This document shows, piece after piece, positions 6,802 to 10,362 of a DNA stretch of 10,362 bases (positions are counted from its first letter, which is position 1; each line of letters starts with the position of its first letter). The stretch comes from Acidobacteriota bacterium. GTDB taxonomy: Bacteria; Acidobacteriota; Terriglobia; Terriglobales; Acidobacteriaceae. The DNA is taken from NCBI GenBank assembly GCA_021810735.1, contig JAJZIF010000090.1, positions 1-10,362 on the forward strand, read 5' to 3'. The notes under the pieces were generated by a model. That model was not told where the DNA came from and searched no databases. It saw only the letters and a list, made by a program, of their open reading frames with translations. The position numbers and the translations under genes are program-made.

Positions 6802-8052
6802 ATGAGTTTCTTCTTTAAGCGGGGCGCCCAAATACTTGTATCCGGCAATCCGCTCCTCATCCAGTCTCCGATGGCTCGCAACCGGGCGCTTCACCCGCGG
6901 GTTGGATATCTCGCTATCCTCGCGATTGCGTGTGCGCTTACTTTGCAAATCTCGCTCGTGGGATGCGGCATGGTCGCCGGCCCGCAGCCTCCATCCCTCC
7001 AGTTACCTAAGCCGATCACGGACCTGACGGCGAGTCGCACCGGCAATCAGGTAAGCCTGCAATGGAACTCACCCGAGGAAAACACCGACCGGATGAAGCT
7101 CAAGGGAATGGTGCAGTTCCGCATTTGCCGCCAGCAGCAGGCCGCTCCCTGCCAGACCATTGCAACCACTTCCGCCGCTCCTGGGAAACCAGCGCACTTT
7201 ACCGATGCGCTGCCTGCGGCATTGACGGCAGGTCCGCTCCAACCTCTCCGGTATAGCATCTTCGGCATCAACAAGCATGGCAGAACCGCGGGCCCGTCCA
7301 ATGTCGCCGTGGTTCTGGCTGGCGAAGCGCCGCCGCCCGTAGAAAATCTTTCGCTGCAAGTGGTCGAGCGGGGCGTGGTGCTGCGCTGGCAGCCAGTTGC
7401 CAGCCCACCTGCGGGAACCAGCATCGAGATCGTACGAACTCTCGTAGCGCCTCCCGCGACTGCCGCGAACGCCAAGGCGAAAAATCCCAGCCCGCTGCCC
7501 AGGACCGTCGAGCCGGTACAGCAAGAACTGCGGGTCGGTCTCCTCCCCGCGCGTGACCAGAAGACCGATGGCATCGATCCGGGAATCGCGCTGGATTCCA
7601 GCGTTCTCTTTGGCCGGCACTACAGCTATACAGTCAGCCGCGTTGTACGGCGGCAAGTGGATGCCCACCCGCTTCAAGTGGCCGGCGTTCCCAGCCCACC
7701 CGTCAACGTCGTGACGCTGGATACATTTCCGCCCCGCGCGCCCTCTCGTCTCGTTGCGGTCCCTGTGCCGGCGGCTATCAATAACGGCCGCGCGGAAGTC
7801 GACCTCTCGTGGTCCGCCAATACGGAGCCGGACCTCGCGCAATATCGCGTCTATCGCCGCGATGTCACTCTGAACGAAACGATGCACCAGGTCGCACCCG
7901 CACAAGACACTGCGCCCATCGTCGCTCCCACCTTCCGCGACCCGGATGTGCAACCCGGCCATGCTTACGCGTATGCGGTCACAGCCGTGGACACATCCGG
8001 AAATGAAAGCGCCCGATCGCGGCAAATTGAAGTCACGGTCCCGGCGTCCTAG
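6802..8052 (+). CDS. Lipoprotein with fibronectin type III domains
   Basis: The product is 416 residues from ATG 6802. A hydrophobic signal segment (YLAILAIACALTLQ, about 36-49) ends in the lipobox LVGC with Cys55, so the mature protein should be lipid-anchored, probably on the periplasmic side or the cell surface. The rest reads as about three fibronectin type III units (roughly 70-172, 178-305 and 307-414). The last is clearest, with DLSWSANTEPDLAQYRVYRR and YAYAVTAVDTSGNESARS. Such beta-sandwich proteins bind other molecules or act as spacers; no enzyme motif is visible. ATG 6871 (M24) would give a more normal signal peptide of about 31 residues and may be the true start; neither start has a strong ribosome site. 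The FAH-family gene begins 34 bp downstream, so the two are likely co-transcribed. Confidence 0.85.
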   Translation: MSFFFKRGAQILVSGNPLLIQSPMARNRALHPRVGYLAILAIACALTLQISLVGCGMVAGPQPPSLQLPKPITDLTASRTGNQVSLQWNSPEENTDRMKLKGMVQFRICRQQQAAPCQTIATTSAAPGKPAHFTDALPAALTAGPLQPLRYSIFGINKHGRTAGPSNVAVVLAGEAPPPVENLSLQVVERGVVLRWQPVASPPAGTSIEIVRTLVAPPATAANAKAKNPSPLPRTVEPVQQELRVGLLPARDQKTDGIDPGIALDSSVLFGRHYSYTVSRVVRRQVDAHPLQVAGVPSPPVNVVTLDTFPPRAPSRLVAVPVPAAINNGRAEVDLSWSANTEPDLAQYRVYRRDVTLNETMHQVAPAQDTAPIVAPTFRDPDVQPGHAYAYAVTAVDTSGNESARSRQIEVTVPAS

Positions 8053-8073
8053 AAGCATCGGCATTCAACCCAC

Positions 8074-8080
8074 AAGGAGA
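8074..8080 (+). promoter_or_regulatory. Ribosome binding site choosing a GTG start for the FAH-family gene
   Basis: AAGGAGA lies seven bases (measured from GGAG) before GTG at 8087. An ATG at 8080 overlaps the site and is in another frame. This argues against the longer upstream reading that would overlap the lipoprotein gene. Confidence 0.75.
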
Positions 8081-8086
8081 TGCATT

Positions 8087-8884
8087 GTGCAGTATTGTCG
8101 GTTCCAAACGGAACAAGGTCCGCAGTACGGCGAGCTAGGCTTGCGCCAGAGAGAGTTGTGGATGGAGCGCGTGATTGCCGCACCGCCGGAAGACTGGAGC
8201 GCAGTTCGGTTGATCAAGGAATTTCCTCCGCGGCCGCTTTCGTCGCTCACCTTGTTGGCGCCGGTCACGCCGTCGAAGATTGTCTGCATCGGCCGCAATT
8301 ACCGCGAACATGCAGCCGAGCTGGGCAATGAAGCCCCGAAAGAACCGCTGCTCTTTCTCAAGGCGCCCTCCTCTCTGCTGCCGCCGGGCGGCGCGATTCG
8401 TCTTCCCGCCATCTCAAACCGGGTGGACTACGAGGGCGAGCTTGGCATCGTCATCGCTCGCGCCTGCCACAAACTGCGGGCCGACGAAGATGTTCGGCAC
8501 TACATCCGCGGCTACGTCATCGTCAACGATGTCACAGCACGCGATCTGCAAAAATCCGACGGGCAGTGGTCGCGCGCCAAAGGTTTTGACACCTTTTGCC
8601 CGGTGGGCCCATTTGTTTCCGACGCCATCGATCCCAACGCAGGGGTCGACGTGACTACCCGGCTGAATGGCGAAGTGAAGCAGCACGGGTCAACCGGGGA
8701 TTTCATCTTCGATATCGCCGTACTTTTGCGCTACATCTCCGCCGCAATGACGCTGAATCCCGGGGATTTGATTCCCACCGGGACGCCTGCGGGCGTTGGC
8801 CCCATGCAATCTGGCGATGTGGTGGAAATCGAGATCGAGGGCCTCGGAGTGCTGCGCAATTCCGTGGTTGCCGAAAGCGCCTGA
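8087..8884 (+). CDS. Fumarylacetoacetate hydrolase (FAH) family protein
   Basis: From GTG 8087 the product is 265 residues, the usual size of single-domain bacterial FAH proteins. Visible family motifs are IGRNYREHAAE (68-78, with H75), the metal ligands in DYEGELGIV (E116, E118), VNDVTARD (D148), RAKGFDTFCPVGP (163-175, K165) and LIPTGTPAGVG (228-238, T233). The fold binds Mg2+ or Mn2+ and cleaves or decarboxylates C-C bonds in 2-oxo or 1,3-dioxo acids. Members include fumarylpyruvate and acylpyruvate hydrolases, 2-hydroxyhepta-2,4-diene-1,7-dioate isomerase and oxaloacetate decarboxylases, and sequence alone does not choose between them. No aromatic-degradation genes are next to it. It is cytoplasmic and follows the FN3 lipoprotein gene by 34 bp. 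Confidence 0.93.
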   Translation: MQYCRFQTEQGPQYGELGLRQRELWMERVIAAPPEDWSAVRLIKEFPPRPLSSLTLLAPVTPSKIVCIGRNYREHAAELGNEAPKEPLLFLKAPSSLLPPGGAIRLPAISNRVDYEGELGIVIARACHKLRADEDVRHYIRGYVIVNDVTARDLQKSDGQWSRAKGFDTFCPVGPFVSDAIDPNAGVDVTTRLNGEVKQHGSTGDFIFDIAVLLRYISAAMTLNPGDLIPTGTPAGVGPMQSGDVVEIEIEGLGVLRNSVVAESA

Positions 8885-8948
8885 AGGATCGCGGCACTGT
8901 CCACACGACTGCCATACGGCCCTCTCCACAGTGCTGGCATCTGAAGAT

Positions 8949-8962
8949 AGGCAGGTAGGATG
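8949..8962 (+). repeat. First copy of a 14-bp direct repeat holding a start codon
   Basis: AGGCAGGTAGGATG here and AGGCAGGTAGAATG at 9020-9033 agree at 13 of 14 bases, 71 bp apart. The second copy contains the ribosome site and start codon of the receiver-like gene. The first opens an 11-codon frame. Confidence 0.6.
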
Positions 8963-8995
8963 AAAAGGCGTCGGTTCAGCTCTCAAATGCTGTAA
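8960..8995 (+). CDS. Possible 11-residue leader peptide (MKRRRFSSQML)
   Basis: ATG 8960 to TAA 8993-8995 encodes 11 residues, basic at the start. It is preceded by the same AGGCAGGTAG sequence that precedes the receiver-like gene, and its stop lies 35 bases before that gene's ATG. It could be a translated upstream frame that affects the downstream gene, or simply a decayed duplicate of the start region. There is no independent evidence of expression. Confidence 0.25.
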   Translation: MKRRRFSSQML

Positions 8996-9019
8996 TTTTG
9001 CTAGTCGCTACGCAATCCG

Positions 9020-9033
9020 AGGCAGGTAGAATG
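9020..9033 (+). repeat. Second copy of the 14-bp repeat, including the start of the receiver-like gene
   Basis: AGGCAGGTAGAATG is the partner of the copy at 8949-8962. The GAGG at 9019-9022, eight bases before ATG 9031, serves as the ribosome site. Confidence 0.6.
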
Positions 9034-9390
9034 CGCTTGATCGTACTGATGATTGAAATCGAACAACCCGAAGGGCTCTCGGCGCGCAAGCTGGTGCTCG
9101 AGACCTCCAAACACAACGTGATCACCGCCTATAGCGGCGCATCCGGCGTCCAGTTCTTTCAGCGCTTCCCCAACGTCGATGCCGTTGTCGTGCATGTCGA
9201 TCTGTCCGATCTGTCGTTTGAAACGGTCGTGCGCCAGCTTCGCGAGATTCGGCCCGATGTTCCCATCATCGCTCTGTCACCCATTCCCGACCTCGCGCTG
9301 GAGGGAGTGGACTACGTGATTCCAAGCCACGAACCGCAGGCCATTTTGCAAGTGTTGGCGGACAACTTCAAGGCATCCACCTCGAATTAG
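9031..9390 (+). CDS. Stand-alone degenerate receiver (response-regulator-like) domain protein
   Basis: From ATG 9031 the product is 119 residues, the length of one CheY-like receiver with no output domain. The alternating strand/helix pattern fits: strand 1 RLIVLMIEIE, strand 3 VDAVVVHVDLSD, strand 4 VPIIALSP, strand 5 GVDYVIPS. When aligned by hand to receivers, the phospho-accepting aspartate position falls on His55, strand 1 has E9/E11 where the acidic pair should be, Ser83 sits at the conserved Thr/Ser position, and the conserved lysine of the TKP motif is replaced (IPSHEP, 97-102). It therefore looks like a pseudo-receiver, probably acting by protein binding rather than phosphorylation. 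D57 two residues away could be the acceptor if my alignment is shifted. A TTG at 8998 in frame is a poorer start. No histidine kinase is nearby. Confidence 0.72.
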   Translation: MRLIVLMIEIEQPEGLSARKLVLETSKHNVITAYSGASGVQFFQRFPNVDAVVVHVDLSDLSFETVVRQLREIRPDVPIIALSPIPDLALEGVDYVIPSHEPQAILQVLADNFKASTSN

Positions 9391-9425
9391 AGCGGATGTA
9401 CGGACGCCATGGTCAAAAGAGATCA

Positions 9426-9505
9426 GTCATTCGAAGCGCAGCGAAGAATCCAGAGGCGAGTCGCAGCGTAACTTAGCGCATGTTGTCTGCATTCTTCACT
9501 TCGCT
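9426..9505. repeat. Split inverted pair of degenerate palindromic repeats
   Basis: The left unit at 9426-9450 resembles the 862-888 repeat in opposite orientation (21 of the first 24 bases). The right unit, ATTCTTCACTTCGCT at 9491-9505, is a partial copy facing the other way. The arms 9435-9449 and 9491-9505 are inverted repeats matching at 13 of 15 positions, separated by 41 bases. The arrangement resembles paired REP elements (BIME-like) or a tiny non-coding mobile element. No transposase is in the window. Confidence 0.65.
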
Positions 9506-9745
9506 ATGCGGAGCGTGGCCTCAGCAAAGACGGTGGAACCGCACAGTGCCGCCGCAGTCACACGCAAGCGGAAATCCGCTTTACACTGGAAGAGAATTGG
9601 AGAGTGTGTGGGAATACGAACCGACAATCCAGGAAATTCCATGCAATCTCCAGCGACTACGATTCCGCCGGCGATTTGCAGCGTCTAATACATTCAGGGC
9701 GATCCGTATTCGAAATTGTGAATTCACTGCGGAAAAGGCCCACCC

Positions 9746-9751
9746 AGGAGG
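9746..9751 (+). promoter_or_regulatory. Ribosome binding site of tal
   Basis: AGGAGG precedes two tandem ATG codons. The first (9754) is only two bases away; the second (9757) is five bases away and is the better start. Confidence 0.8.
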
Positions 9752-9756
9752 AAATG

Positions 9757-10362
9757 ATGTCCAAGTCCCAGTTTGAACAGCTTCGCGCAATGACCGTCAT
9801 TGTGGCCGATACCGGGGAAATTCAGGAAATCGAAAAGATCAAGCCCCAGGACGCCACCACGAATCCTTCGCTGATTACCACCGCGGTGCAATTGCCGCAG
9901 TACCAGCCCATCATGGACGAGGTATTGCTGGCGGCCAAGAAGAAACTCGGCGGCGGGGCCAAGGACAAGGACGTTGCCAACCTGGCCTTCAAGGGGCTGG
10001 CCGTCGAATTCGGCAAGCGCATCTTGAAGATCGTTCCTGGCCGCGTCTCCACGGAAGTGGACGCCCGCCTATCGTATGACACCGACGCTACACTGAGTCA
10101 GGCCCGAGAGATCATCCAGCAATATGCGGCAGCCGGTGTATCGAAAGACCGCGTGCTCATCAAGATTGCCTCCACCTGGGAAGGCATTCGCGCGGCGGAG
10201 GTCCTGGAAAAAGAAGGCATCCACTGCAATATGACCTTGCTGTTCGGCATCCACCAGGCCGTGGCCGCAGCAGAGGCGCGTGCCACCTTGATTTCGCCTT
10301 TTGTCGGACGCATTCTCGACTGGTACAAGAAAGACACCGGCAAGGACTACCAGGGGGCCGAC
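9757..10362 (+). CDS. tal: Transaldolase (3' end cut off by window)
   Basis: The first 202 residues of transaldolase are present; the family's larger (TalB-type) members are about 315-320 residues, so roughly the last third is missing. Transaldolase transfers a dihydroxyacetone unit from sedoheptulose 7-phosphate to glyceraldehyde 3-phosphate in the non-oxidative pentose phosphate pathway, in the cytoplasm. Key motifs are VADTG (D18), DATTNPSLI (32-40), [13 protein letters not shown] (97-109, E100), and [10 protein letters not shown] with the Schiff-base lysine K136, followed by HCNMTLLF (156-163). All expected catalytic residues in this part are intact. The start at 9757 is chosen for ribosome-site spacing; ATG 9754 would add one methionine. 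A 363-bp gene-free leader region separates it from the receiver-like gene, so it probably has its own promoter. Confidence 0.96.
   Translation, partial: MSKSQFEQLRAMTVIVADTGEIQEIEKIKPQDATTNPSLITTAVQLPQYQPIMDEVLLAAKKKLGGGAKDKDVANLAFKGLAVEFGKRILKIVPGRVSTEVDARLSYDTDATLSQAREIIQQYAAAGVSKDRVLIKIASTWEGIRAAEVLEKEGIHCNMTLLFGIHQAVAAAEARATLISPFVGRILDWYKKDTGKDYQGAD

Larger units (their letters stand above)
9391..9753. other. Gene-free region upstream of transaldolase
   Basis: About 360 bases with no credible gene. The first third holds degenerate palindromic repeats (9426-9505). The remainder is less GC-rich and should carry the transaldolase promoter; TAATAC near 9687-9692 is a possible -10 box without a good -35. 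A perfect palindrome GTGAATTCAC at 9718-9727 lies 30 bases before the gene and could be an operator. No riboswitch or terminator was recognised. Confidence 0.4.

Noticed and set aside
7946..8086. Upstream in-frame extension of the FAH-family gene
   Set aside because: It overlaps the lipoprotein gene, its residues are unlike the family, and AAGGAGA points to the GTG at 8087.
9480..9776. 98-residue frame running into the transaldolase start region
   Set aside because: It covers the repeat and the tal ribosome site, has no motif, and ends inside tal in another frame.

Overview
The window is ordinary GC-rich bacterial chromosome with nine protein-coding genes, two of them cut by the window edges. 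Gene content and style point to Acidobacteriota, probably Terriglobia. This is an inference from three things: the XRE-cupin regulator type, the C4 zinc-ribbon/coiled-coil protein, and a short palindromic repeat whose translation ends in SHSERSEE, which I recall as widespread in that phylum. No rRNA, tRNA, CRISPR array, transposase or phage gene is visible.

Layout. Minus strand, 1-3205: a truncated metallo-beta-lactamase-fold hydrolase (1-812) lies 50 bp downstream of an exported dipeptidyl peptidase IV-type serine peptidase (863-3181). The peptidase's last codons run into a palindromic repeat. Plus strand, 3363-4718: a coiled-coil protein with a C4 zinc ribbon, followed 12 bp later by a HAD-fold 5'(3')-deoxyribonucleotidase-like gene. 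A strong -10 box lies so close to the zinc-ribbon start codon that the mRNA may be leaderless. Minus strand, 4752-5582: an XRE helix-turn-helix regulator with a cupin sensor domain, divergent from a TIGR01777-family sugar-nucleotide-epimerase-like gene (5756-6670).

Plus strand, 6802-9390: a lipoprotein with about three fibronectin type III domains, then a fumarylacetoacetate-hydrolase-family enzyme, then a 119-residue receiver-like protein that appears to have lost the phospho-accepting aspartate and the conserved lysine. Plus strand, 9757-end: the first 202 residues of transaldolase (tal), preceded by a 366-bp gene-free stretch. That stretch holds degenerate, inverted copies of the same palindromic repeat seen at 862-888.

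The genes do not form one obvious pathway. Peptide scavenging (DPP IV), nucleotide salvage (deoxyribonucleotidase), catabolic hydrolysis (FAH family) and the pentose phosphate pathway (transaldolase) are all housekeeping or accessory metabolism. I see no convincing new multi-gene system. The observations most worth a second look are the degenerate receiver with a duplicated translation-start region, the repeat family (one copy read into a protein C-terminus, another as a split inverted pair), and the possible leaderless promoter.
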